Shown: one piece after another, positions 27,689 through 35,549 of the stretch
Layout: each line of letters begins with the position of its first letter
How positions within the stretch are numbered: the stretch's first letter is position 1
NCBI RefSeq assembly: GCF_000421545.1
Contig: NZ_ATXF01000005.1
Coordinates: 248,001 to 312,000 of the forward strand
DNA: 64,000 nucleotides
Reading direction: 5' to 3'
Origin: Agromyces italicus DSM 16388
Lineage (GTDB): Bacteria; Actinomycetota; Actinomycetes; Actinomycetales; Microbacteriaceae
The notes under the pieces: model-generated
Seen by the model: only the letters and a program-made list of their open reading frames with translations
What the model was told of the DNA's origin: nothing
Databases searched by the model: none
Made by a program: the position numbers and the translations under genes

Positions 27689-28065
27689 CGCGCGACCACC
27701 GCGTAGCCGGCCTCCTCGACGGCCGCGGCGACGGCCGCGTCGGCGAGGGGCGCGGTACTGCGCACCGTGACGGTCGAGACGCCGCCCGCGACGAGCGCGA
27801 CGTCGACCGAGTCAACGCCCTCGAGCGCACCGAGCTCGGCGCTCACGTGGCTCACGCAGCTGCCGCAGGTCATGCCCGCGACGGCGTAGTCGGCACTCAC
27901 GAGCCCCGCGGCATCGGATGCCGCGGTCTCGGCCGCGGCCGTCGATGCCGACGCGTCGGGGATCGCGCAGCACGAGCACGAGGCATCGGCGCCGCTCGAC
28001 TCGGCGAGGGCGAGCTCGGTGGCGCCTGCGGGAACAGCGGTGGCGATGGGGTTCTCGATGGTCAT
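27685..28065 (-). CDS. copZ: Heavy-metal-associated (HMA) domain protein, CopZ-like
   Basis: This is a 126-residue cytoplasmic copper carrier. Residues 60-126 form an HMA domain with the metal-binding GMTCGSCVSHV (Cys67, Cys70). The N-terminal extension of about 55 residues is Ala/Ser-rich and holds a second Cys cluster (CSCCAIPD), unusual for the 70-residue CopZ proteins. It may deliver copper to the P1B ATPase or sense load. It is first in an operon with the DUF305 lipoprotein, under a CsoR operator centred 40 bp upstream of its start. Confidence 0.88.
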   Translation of the reverse strand: MTIENPIATAVPAGATELALAESSGADASCSCCAIPDASASTAAAETAASDAAGLVSADYAVAGMTCGSCVSHVSAELGALEGVDSVDVALVAGGVSTVTVRSTAPLADAAVAAAVEEAGYAVVAR

Positions 28066-28096
28066 GATGCGTCCTTCCGTCGGTTCGGTTGGAACT

Positions 28097-28113
28097 ATAC
28101 CCCGGTGGGGTAT
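28097..28113. promoter_or_regulatory. CsoR-type copper operator before copZ
   Basis: ATACCCC-GGT-GGGGTAT has the same perfect 7-bp arms as the site at 23997-24013. Together they define a copper regulon. No csoR gene is in the window, so the repressor is encoded elsewhere. Confidence 0.85.
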
Positions 28114-28189
28114 CCTTCGCAAGCCGCCGGGTTCACGGATGACGCGGTCGCACGCGCCTGACAACATGGGCGAAGAGAGTTCGCCGAGG

Positions 28190-28216
28190 TGTCGATCTCG
28201 TCGTCGCCCGTTCGAC
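28190..28216 (+). promoter_or_regulatory. ECF42-type promoter before the DGPF/sigma operon
   Basis: TGTCGA (28190-28195), then 17 bp, then CGAC (28213-28216). This agrees with the -35 TGTCGA and -10 CGA(T/C) pattern I recall for ECF42 sigma factors. It lies 63 bp upstream of the first gene of the operon that encodes such a sigma factor, so autoregulation is likely. Confidence 0.6.
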
Positions 28217-28278
28217 GCATGAGTGAGGCGGGCACTTCGACCCGACCCGAAACACGAATCCCGAACGAGGAGAACACC

Positions 28279-28701
28279 GTGAAGTACATGCTGATCATGC
28301 GATCGAACGACGCCGCAGTCGAGGCCTACGAGCAGCTCGACTTCACCGAGGTCATCGCCGCGATGGGCGCCTACAACGAGGAGCTCATGAAGGCCGGCGT
28401 GCTGCTCGCCGGCGAGGGCCTGACCGACGCGAAGGAGGGCTTCGTCGTCGACTTCGACCAGACTCCTCCCGTCGTGACCGACGGCCCCTACGGCGAGACG
28501 AAGGAGCTGTTCAACGGCTTCTGGATCATCCAGGCGCAGAGCCCCGAGGAGGCCGCGGAGTGGGCCAAGCGCTGCCCGCTCGGCCCGGGAGCGAAGCTCG
28601 AGGTGCGCCGCGTCACCGAGCTCGAGGACTTCCCGCAGGACAACGAGTGGATCCAGAAGGAGGCCGGCTGGCGCGACGAGCTCGAGGGCAAGGTCGGCTG
28701 A
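28279..28701 (+). CDS. YciI-like DGPF-domain protein
   Basis: This 140-residue protein has a dimeric alpha/beta-barrel fold of the YciI/DGPF type: KYMLIMRSND at the start, the name motif in TDGPYGETKELFNGFWII (about residues 74-91), then the EEAAEWAKRCPLG helix. Such proteins are encoded next to ECF42 sigma factors in many actinobacteria, but their biochemical action is unknown. The GTG at 28279 has GAGGAG 7 nt upstream. The sigma gene follows with only one intervening base. An ECF42-like promoter precedes it. Confidence 0.9.
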   Translation: MKYMLIMRSNDAAVEAYEQLDFTEVIAAMGAYNEELMKAGVLLAGEGLTDAKEGFVVDFDQTPPVVTDGPYGETKELFNGFWIIQAQSPEEAAEWAKRCPLGPGAKLEVRRVTELEDFPQDNEWIQKEAGWRDELEGKVG

Positions 28702-28702
28702 G

Positions 28703-30001
28703 ATGACCGCAGCGGATGCCTCGGGCACGGCCGGCTCGGCGAACGCCGACGCCGACCGGGCCCGGCGCGCCGTCGCGGCGGTGTGGCGCATCGAGTCGGC
28801 CCGCATCGTGGCGACGCTCGCCCGCTTCACCGGCGACGTCGGCCAGGCCGAGGACCTCGCGCAGGAGGCGCTGGTCGAGGCGCTCAGGCAGTGGCCGGCC
28901 GAGGGCGTGCCGCACAACCCGGGCGCGTGGCTCACGACCGTCGCGAAGCGCCGCGCGATCGACGGCTGGCGGCGCCGCGAGCGGCTCGACGAGCGCTACG
29001 CCGCGATGGCTCGCGACCTCGAGCAGCAGGGCGCCGAGGCATCCGACACCTTCTGGGACCCGGAAACGATCGACGACGACGTGCTGCGGCTCGTCTTCGT
29101 CTCGTGCCACCCGGTGCTCTCCCGCGAAGCGCAGATCGCCCTCACCCTGCGCATCGTCGGCGGTCTCACGAGCGAGGAGATCGCCCGCGCGTTCCTCGTG
29201 CCGACCGCGACCATCCAGCAGCGCATCGTGCGTGCGAAGAAGACCCTCGCGGCGGCGAACGTGCCCTTCGCGGTGCCGGAGCCTGCCGAGTACGGCGAGC
29301 GCCTCGCCTCGGTGCTGCACGTCATCTACCTGATCTTCAACGAGGGCTACCTGCCCGCCTCGGGCGGCGAATGGGTACGTGCGGATGTCTCGGCCGAGGC
29401 CCTGCGGCTCGCCCGCGTGGTCGCGGGGCTCATGCCCCGCGAACCCGAGGCGCAGTCGCTCGTGGCGCTCATGGAGTTCACCGCCGCCCGGTTTCGGGCG
29501 CGCACCGCCGGAGACGGCAGCGCGATCCCGCTCGATCAGCAGGACCGCTCGCGCTGGGACCGCGCGCAGATCGCGCGCGGTCAGGCGGCGCTCGCGCGGG
29601 CCGACCGCGTCGGACGTGGTCGTGCCGCCTACGGACTGCAGGCCGCGATCGCCGGATGCCACGCCGTCGCCCCGACCGCCGGCGATACCGACTGGGCGCA
29701 GATCGTCGTGCTCTACGAGGCGCTCGGCCGCATCGCCCCGTCGCCCGTGGTCGAGCTCAACCGGGCCGTCGCCGTCGCGATGGCGACCGGGCCGGCTTCG
29801 GCGCTGCGGCTCGTCGACGAACTCGTGGCGGCGGGGCGCCTCGCGGGCTATCCCGCCCTGCCCGCGGTGCGCGGAGAACTGCTCGCACGGCTCGGACGCT
29901 CCGACGAGGCGCGCGCAGAACTCGAGACCGCGGCTCGCCTCACCGGCAACGAACGCGAGCGCGAGGCCCTCCTCGCAAAGGTCGCCAAGCTGAGCGGCTG
30001 A
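28703..30001 (+). CDS. ECF42-type RNA polymerase sigma factor with C-terminal extension
   Basis: This protein is 432 residues long, about twice the size of a plain ECF sigma. Region 2 (RFTGDVGQAEDLAQEALVEAL, with the GAWLTTVAKRRAID stretch) spans about residues 30-95. Region 4 (LTLRIVGGLTSEEIARAFLVPTATIQQRIVRAKK) spans about 145-190. The remaining 240 residues form an alpha-helical, TPR-like extension (DUF6596 in part) that replaces the missing anti-sigma factor. Context with a DGPF protein is diagnostic of ECF42. Stress signal and regulon are unknown beyond the self-promoter. Confidence 0.92.
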   Translation: MTAADASGTAGSANADADRARRAVAAVWRIESARIVATLARFTGDVGQAEDLAQEALVEALRQWPAEGVPHNPGAWLTTVAKRRAIDGWRRRERLDERYAAMARDLEQQGAEASDTFWDPETIDDDVLRLVFVSCHPVLSREAQIALTLRIVGGLTSEEIARAFLVPTATIQQRIVRAKKTLAAANVPFAVPEPAEYGERLASVLHVIYLIFNEGYLPASGGEWVRADVSAEALRLARVVAGLMPREPEAQSLVALMEFTAARFRARTAGDGSAIPLDQQDRSRWDRAQIARGQAALARADRVGRGRAAYGLQAAIAGCHAVAPTAGDTDWAQIVVLYEALGRIAPSPVVELNRAVAVAMATGPASALRLVDELVAAGRLAGYPALPAVRGELLARLGRSDEARAELETAARLTGNEREREALLAKVAKLSG

Positions 30002-30093
30002 GGATCGCCGCACCGTCGGCGACGATCGCTGGCCGCCTTGCGGCGCGATCGCCGTCGGTGCCGGGCACCACCGTCCGCGGGTAGCCGCGCCAC

Positions 30094-30431
30094 CGAGCTC
30101 TGCCAGTTCCCCCTCATCGCAAACCCGAACCCGCCGCGCTCGAAGAAGCCCCGCCCCCAGACCTGCTCCCCTCCGAGCTCTGCCAGTTCCCCCTCATCGC
30201 AAACCCGAACCCGCCGCGCTCGAAGAAGCCCCGCCCCCAGACCTGCTCCCCTCCGAGCTGTGCCAGTTCCCCCTCATCGAGGTCCTGGGACCTTCACACC
30301 CCTCACGATGAGGGGGAACTGGCACAGCCCGAAACAGAAACCCTCCGCAGACCCATCTGCCGTTCACCCCGCGCAAGTCCCCCCTCACGATGAGGGGGAA
30401 CTGGCACAGCCCGAAACGGAAACCCTCCCGC
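30094..30431. repeat. Array of five family-C units (three direct, two inverted)
   Basis: An 80-bp unit starting CGAGCTCTGCCAGTTCC occurs at 30094-30173, exactly again at 30174-30253, and in part at 30254-30280. Two complementary copies follow, with ATGAGGGGGAACTGGCA at 30308-30324 and 30390-30406, each followed by a similar 25-base tail. The copies can pair into large hairpins. The 17-mer is related to the palindrome at 17941-17977. The gap (30002-30452) has no gene. Confidence 0.85.
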
Positions 30432-30452
30432 GGTGAATCGCGGGCGACGGTC

Positions 30453-33400
30453 TCAGCGGGGCTGCGAGCTTCCGGGCTCGTCATCATCGCGGGCTTCATC
30501 CGGGCGAGTGGATTCGCTCGAATCGGCCGGTTCGATCGGCTCTGCCTGCTCTGCCTGCTCCGCCGGCTCGGCCTGCTCCGCCGGCTCCGCCCCTCCGCTC
30601 GGCGCTGCCGGCTCACGAGTTTCGGCTGCATCGGGCGATTCGCTCGGCGAGGCGGTCGGCCAAGGCTTCACCGGCAAGTCGGCAGTTCCGGCGGACTCCG
30701 CGTCCTCGTCGACCACCGGCCCCACTGGCTCCGGAGCGGCCGCGTCGGCCGTGGGCACCGCCGCAGGCGCCTCTGCCGCGGGCGCCTCCACCGGCACCGG
30801 CACCGGCACCGGCACCGGGGCATCCACCCCGCCCGCCGCCGCCTTCGCGGCGCGCTTGGCCTTGCGCCGCTCGCGCCCGCCCTCGACGAGGTCGTACAGC
30901 ACGGGCAGCACGACGAGCGTGAGCAGCGTCGACGAGAGCAGTCCGCCGATCACGACGATCGCGAGCGGCTGCGAGATGAAGCCGCCATGTCCGGTGATGC
31001 CGAGCGCCATGGGCAGCAGCGCGAAGATCGTCGCGAGGGCCGTCATGAGGATCGGCCGGAGTCGTCGCGAGGCGCCGTGCACGAGAGCGTCGCGCACGTT
31101 CATGCCCCGGTCGCGGTACTGGTTCACGAGGTCGACGAGCACGATCGCGTTCGTCACGACGATGCCGACGAGCATGAGCACGCCGACGAGCGAGGCGACG
31201 CCGAGCGGGATGCCCGTGATCACCTGGAGCGCGATCGCACCGGTCGCCGCGAACGGCACCGACACGAGCAGCAGCAGCGGCTGCAGCAGCGAGCGGAACG
31301 TCGCCACCATCACGATGTAGACGATCAGGATCGCGGCGAGCAGCGCGAGCCCGAGCTGCGAGAACGACTCCTGCTGGTCGGCGGTGACGCCGCCGAGCGA
31401 GGCGGTCGTGCCCTCGGGCAACTCGACGGTGCTCACCGCGGCCTGCACCTCGCCGCTCGCCGTGCCGAGGTCGTCGCCCGCGGGCGTCGCCGCGACGGTC
31501 GAGCTGCGCAGGCCCCGCACCGTCGTGACCGAGGCGGGACCGTCGACCTGCTCGACCGTCGCGAGCGTGTCGAGTCGCACGATCCCCGTCGAAGTCGGGA
31601 CCTCCAGTGCCGAGAGCTCCTCGACCGAGACAGGCGGGTTCGCCGTCGCGAGGTAGATCGTCAGGGTCTTCTCGTCGATCACGACAGAGCCGGCACTCTG
31701 CGGCTGCATGGCGGCCGAGACGAAGCCGCCGAGTGCGACCTCCGAGTAGCCCGCGGCCGCGGCATCCGCGCGGTTCACCTCGACGGCGACATACGGTCGC
31801 GACTCCGACAGGTTCGAGGTGACCTGCGACACCGAGCCCACGCCGTCGAGCTCCTCGACGACCGCGTCGGTCGCGGCCTGCAGGTCTTCGGCGTTCGAGG
31901 CCGTGATGTCGACCTCGATGTCGTTCGAGGCGCCGAAGCCGCTCGATGCGGCCAACGAGACCTCGCCGACCTCACCGGAGTCGAGACCGTCGAGCTCGTC
32001 GCGCACTTCGGCCTGAAGGGCGTCCTGGTCGGCGTCCTCGTCGGTCGTGACCGAGTAGGTGACGGTGGCACCGCCGCCGCCGAAGGCCGCGGCGAGCGGG
32101 TTCGAGCCCGAACCGATCGATGTCTGCACCGTCTCGACGCCCTCGGTGTCGCGGATCACCTGCTCGACCGGCTCCGACGCCTCGTCGAGCGCTTCGAGGC
32201 TCGTGCCGATCGGCAGCTCCTGCGTGACGCGGAAGGTGTTCTGCCCCGAGGAGCCGAGGAAGTTCGTCTTCATCAGCGGGATCATCGCGCCCGTGCCGAC
32301 GAGCACCAGCACGGCGATGATGAGCGTGATCACGCCGTGCTTCAGCGTCCAGGCGATGATCGGCAGGTAGCCGCGCTGGAGGCGCGACGGGTGCTCGAGT
32401 TCGTCGGGCGCGACCACCGGCGCGGCCGGCGTCACGGCGATTCGGGCGGAGGCCCCGCGCTCGCCGCCGCCCGCGACGGGCAGCTCGGTGGCGCCGCTCT
32501 CGTCGCGCAGCTCGGGCGCGAGCCAGACGTCGTCGACGAACGCCGCCGCCGCCACCTCGGCCTCGACCTCCTCGGCTCCCTGCTCGACGTGCAGCTTGGC
32601 CGGCTTCAGGAACCAGTAGGCGAGGACCGGCACGATCGTCAGCGCGACGAGGAGCGAGGCGAGCAGCGCGATCGTCACGGTCAGCGAGAACGGGCGGAAC
32701 AGCTCGCCCGTCACCCCCTCGACGAGCGCGATCGGCAGGAACACCGCGACGGTCGTGATCGTCGAGGCGGTGATCGCGCCCGCGACCTCCCGCACCGCCC
32801 GCACGATGGTCGAGGCCTTGTCGACGCCCTCGACGAGGTGGCGTTTGATGTTCTCGATGACGACGATCGAGTCGTCGACCACACGACCGATGGCGATCGT
32901 GAGGGCGCCGAGTGTCAGGATGTTCAGGGTGTAGTCGGCCGCTTGCAGCCCGATGAAGGTGATCAGCACCGACGTCGGGATCGAGATGGCGGTGACGAGG
33001 GTGGCCCGCACCGAGAGCAGGAAGATCAGGATGACGAGCACCGCGAACGCGAGGCCGAGCAGGCCCTCGGTCGCGAGCGACTCGATCGACTGCTCGATGT
33101 AGGGCGCCTGGTCGAAGACGACGGTGAAGGTCGCACCGGGGTTCGTCGTGTCGAGCGAGGACTCGAGACCGGGCAGGAGCGCGGTGACGGCGTTCGACAC
33201 CTCGACCGTGTTGGCGGCGGGCAGCTTCGTGACCGAGATCGTGAGGGCGGGCTCGCCGTCGACGCGCGAGATGCTCGTGACCGGGTTGTCGGTGAGTTCG
33301 ACGGTGGCCACGTCGGAGATGGACACCTCGGCGGGGACCCGCACCACGGCGGTCGGGAGGCTGCCGGTCCCGGTCTCGGTGCCGGTCTCGGTGCCGGTCT

Positions 33401-34238
33401 CGGTGCCGTCGGTCGGCGGCTCGGTGCCGTCGGTCGGCAGCTCGGTGCCTTCGCCCTCGCCCCCCTCCGGGGCATCCGGGATCGTCGGCGCCTCGGTGGC
33501 GCCGAGCACCGGCAGCGCCGCGATCTCGTCGACGCTGCCGATGCGCGTGCCGGTCTGCACCGCGAAGGTCGAGTCACCCTCGGTGATCGTGCCGGCGGGC
33601 ACGAGGAGGCCGTTCTGCGCCAGCGCGTCGCGGATGGCCTGCTGGCTGATGCCGAACTCGGCGAGCTTCGCGGGGTCGGGCGTGATCGTGACCCGCTGGC
33701 CGATCTCACCGACGAGGGTCGCGTCGCGGACACCGTCGACGTCGGTGATCTCCCCGAGGGTCGTCCGCTCCATCTCGTCGGAGAGGGCGCTCAGGTCGTC
33801 GGCGCCGGTGACGGCGATCTGGAGCACCGGGAAGTCGTCGAGGCTCAGCGCGACGACCTGCGGGTCGACGTCGTCGGGCAGCTGGCTCTGGATTCGGTTC
33901 ACCGCCGACAGCAGCTTCTGCTCGGCGAAGGCGAGATCGGTGCCGTAGGTGAAGCTCGCGGTCACCCGCGAGAGGCCCGTCGAGCTCGTCGTCGAGGTCG
34001 ACTCGAGGCCGGTGATGCCCTGGATCGCCGTCTCGATCGGCGTCGAGACATCGGTGTTGACGATGTCGGGCGAGGCGCCGGGATAGCTCGACACGATCGA
34101 CAGCTGCGGGAACTCGATCGACGGCGCGAGCTCCTGCTTCAGGCTTGTGAGCGAGATGCCGCCGAAGATCGCGACCACGATCGTGACGAGCGCGATGAGC
34201 GCGCGGTTCTTCATGCTGAGCGCAGCGAGCAGGTGCAT
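30453..34238 (-). CDS. Efflux RND transporter permease (AcrB/HAE1-like)
   Basis: This is a 1,261-residue inner-membrane pump. The N-terminal helix (MHLLAALSMKNRALIALVTIVV), the porter-domain opening ELAPSIEFPQLSIVSSYPGASP, the proton-relay motif VVDDSIVVIENIKRHL in the fourth helix, and the second half (LKHGVITLIIAVLVLVGTG) define a full two-repeat RND protein. It exceeds the usual 1,030-1,060 residues through a Thr/Glu/Gly-rich insertion near residues 262-292 and an acidic, Pro/Ala/Glu-rich C-terminal tail of about 130 residues. No adaptor or outer-membrane channel gene is near, as expected for a monoderm. Confidence 0.92.
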   Translation of the reverse strand: MHLLAALSMKNRALIALVTIVVAIFGGISLTSLKQELAPSIEFPQLSIVSSYPGASPDIVNTDVSTPIETAIQGITGLESTSTTSSTGLSRVTASFTYGTDLAFAEQKLLSAVNRIQSQLPDDVDPQVVALSLDDFPVLQIAVTGADDLSALSDEMERTTLGEITDVDGVRDATLVGEIGQRVTITPDPAKLAEFGISQQAIRDALAQNGLLVPAGTITEGDSTFAVQTGTRIGSVDEIAALPVLGATEAPTIPDAPEGGEGEGTELPTDGTEPPTDGTETGTETGTETGTGSLPTAVVRVPAEVSISDVATVELTDNPVTSISRVDGEPALTISVTKLPAANTVEVSNAVTALLPGLESSLDTTNPGATFTVVFDQAPYIEQSIESLATEGLLGLAFAVLVILIFLLSVRATLVTAISIPTSVLITFIGLQAADYTLNILTLGALTIAIGRVVDDSIVVIENIKRHLVEGVDKASTIVRAVREVAGAITASTITTVAVFLPIALVEGVTGELFRPFSLTVTIALLASLLVALTIVPVLAYWFLKPAKLHVEQGAEEVEAEVAAAAFVDDVWLAPELRDESGATELPVAGGGERGASARIAVTPAAPVVAPDELEHPSRLQRGYLPIIAWTLKHGVITLIIAVLVLVGTGAMIPLMKTNFLGSSGQNTFRVTQELPIGTSLEALDEASEPVEQVIRDTEGVETVQTSIGSGSNPLAAAFGGGGATVTYSVTTDEDADQDALQAEVRDELDGLDSGEVGEVSLAASSGFGASNDIEVDITASNAEDLQAATDAVVEELDGVGSVSQVTSNLSESRPYVAVEVNRADAAAAGYSEVALGGFVSAAMQPQSAGSVVIDEKTLTIYLATANPPVSVEELSALEVPTSTGIVRLDTLATVEQVDGPASVTTVRGLRSSTVAATPAGDDLGTASGEVQAAVSTVELPEGTTASLGGVTADQQESFSQLGLALLAAILIVYIVMVATFRSLLQPLLLLVSVPFAATGAIALQVITGIPLGVASLVGVLMLVGIVVTNAIVLVDLVNQYRDRGMNVRDALVHGASRRLRPILMTALATIFALLPMALGITGHGGFISQPLAIVVIGGLLSSTLLTLVVLPVLYDLVEGGRERRKAKRAAKAAAGGVDAPVPVPVPVPVEAPAAEAPAAVPTADAAAPEPVGPVVDEDAESAGTADLPVKPWPTASPSESPDAAETREPAAPSGGAEPAEQAEPAEQAEQAEPIEPADSSESTRPDEARDDDEPGSSQPR

Positions 34239-34330
34239 TGCTCGATTCTCGCAGGCGGGTGGCCTGCGGATGTCACCGAGTGTCGGAATCCGTCGCGAGA
34301 ACCCCTCGACCGAGGGGTGCTCCCCACGAT

Positions 34331-35449
34331 ATGGTGACGCTCGTGGGGGTCGAGCGAGTCGGCGGGGATGCTTCGCGGCAGGTGCCGTGGCTTCGCTACG
34401 CCGTGCTCGGCACGGCCTTCTCGGCTCTGTGGCTCGCCGTCACGCTTTTCTCGAGCGGCGCGAGCGCCTCGGCCGATGAGCAGGAGCCGAGCGGGCTGCT
34501 CGGCGGCGTCGGCTCGCTGGTCGGCGGGGTGACCGAGCTCACCGGCGCGGTCGGCGACACCCTCGACGGGGTCGTCGACACGGTCGTCGACCCCGTGAAC
34601 GAGCTGCTCGACCCCGTGGTCGAAGTCGCGCCCGAGCCCGTGGCCGACACGATCGAAACCGTCGTCCCCGAGGTGGTCGACACGGTCACCGACACGACGA
34701 ACTCCCTGATCGGCGGGGCGAACTCCACCGTCGGTCAGGTCGCGAACGAGGTCACCGGCACCGTCTCCGACGTCGCGGGCGATGGCACGGTCGGCGCGAT
34801 CACGACCCCGGTCACGGGAGCCGTCGACGAGCTCGTCGGTTCGCTTCCCGTGCTCGGCTCACTGCTCGGCGACGACACGCTCGGCGGGGTGCTCGACCCC
34901 GTGGTCGGCGCCGTCGACACCACGCTCGGCGCGGTCGTCGGCGACATCGGCGAACTGCCGATCGACGGTTCCGGGGTGCTCCCCCACGTGCCGTCGATCC
35001 CGCTGCTTCCCGGCGATCCGGACGACCCCGTCGTGCCCGGTGAACCCGGCGAACCCGGCGAGAACCCGGTCGCCCCAACGACTCCGGTGGCGCCGGCGGC
35101 GCCTCCGGGTGGGAGCGACCCTGCGACGGTCGGGAGTTCCGGGCCTCCAAGTTCGGGCCCGCCTTCGGACGCGGAGGGGCAGACCGGCAGCGCCTCCGCA
35201 CTGCCGTCGCAACGGGGAATCCCGCACGACGGCGTGCCCACCGCCCCGAGCACGCCGGCCGCGCCCGGCGGCAGTTCGGGCATGCCCGGCACGGGCGCCG
35301 CGGGCGCTGGTGCGGGCGCGGCATCCAGCACCTCTGACGCGGCGTTCGCCGCCCTCGAACTCGACGCACTCGCGTCACTCGCGCTCCACTCGGTCGACGA
35401 CGAGCTGCCGTCGTCGCCGGTGTACGACACCGACTCCACCCCTGACTGA
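34331..35449 (+). CDS. Secreted low-complexity protein with Val-Asp/Gly-rich amphipathic repeats
   Basis: This is a 372-residue protein of unknown function. A signal-like segment (LRYAVLGTAFSALWLAVTLFSSGASA, about residues 21-46) precedes about 190 residues of short degenerate repeats, in which hydrophobic V/L/I pairs alternate with D, T and G (GVVDTVVDPVNELLDP, VVGAVDTTLGAVVGDIG). A Pro/Gly/Ser/Ala-rich region and an acidic tail follow. No sorting signal or enzyme motif is visible. The 100-bp gap and shared direction link it to the chaplin-like gene downstream. A structural or surface-coat role is inferred. The exact start is uncertain (ATG at 34331 or GTG at 34334). Confidence 0.6.
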   Translation: MVTLVGVERVGGDASRQVPWLRYAVLGTAFSALWLAVTLFSSGASASADEQEPSGLLGGVGSLVGGVTELTGAVGDTLDGVVDTVVDPVNELLDPVVEVAPEPVADTIETVVPEVVDTVTDTTNSLIGGANSTVGQVANEVTGTVSDVAGDGTVGAITTPVTGAVDELVGSLPVLGSLLGDDTLGGVLDPVVGAVDTTLGAVVGDIGELPIDGSGVLPHVPSIPLLPGDPDDPVVPGEPGEPGENPVAPTTPVAPAAPPGGSDPATVGSSGPPSSGPPSDAEGQTGSASALPSQRGIPHDGVPTAPSTPAAPGGSSGMPGTGAAGAGAGAASSTSDAAFAALELDALASLALHSVDDELPSSPVYDTDSTPD

Positions 35450-35549
35450 CGGGGGCCGGTTCGCAGGCACGCACACCGCGTGCACCCGCGGACACGGTCA
35501 TCGCTCCCTGCCCGGGAGCGACATTCCCATCAGTCAGGAGGACTGGATC

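Noticed and set aside
30094..30431. A CRISPR array, suggested by regularly spaced repeats.
   Set aside because: Units are 80 bp with identical rather than variable intervening sequence, two copies are inverted, and no cas gene is present.
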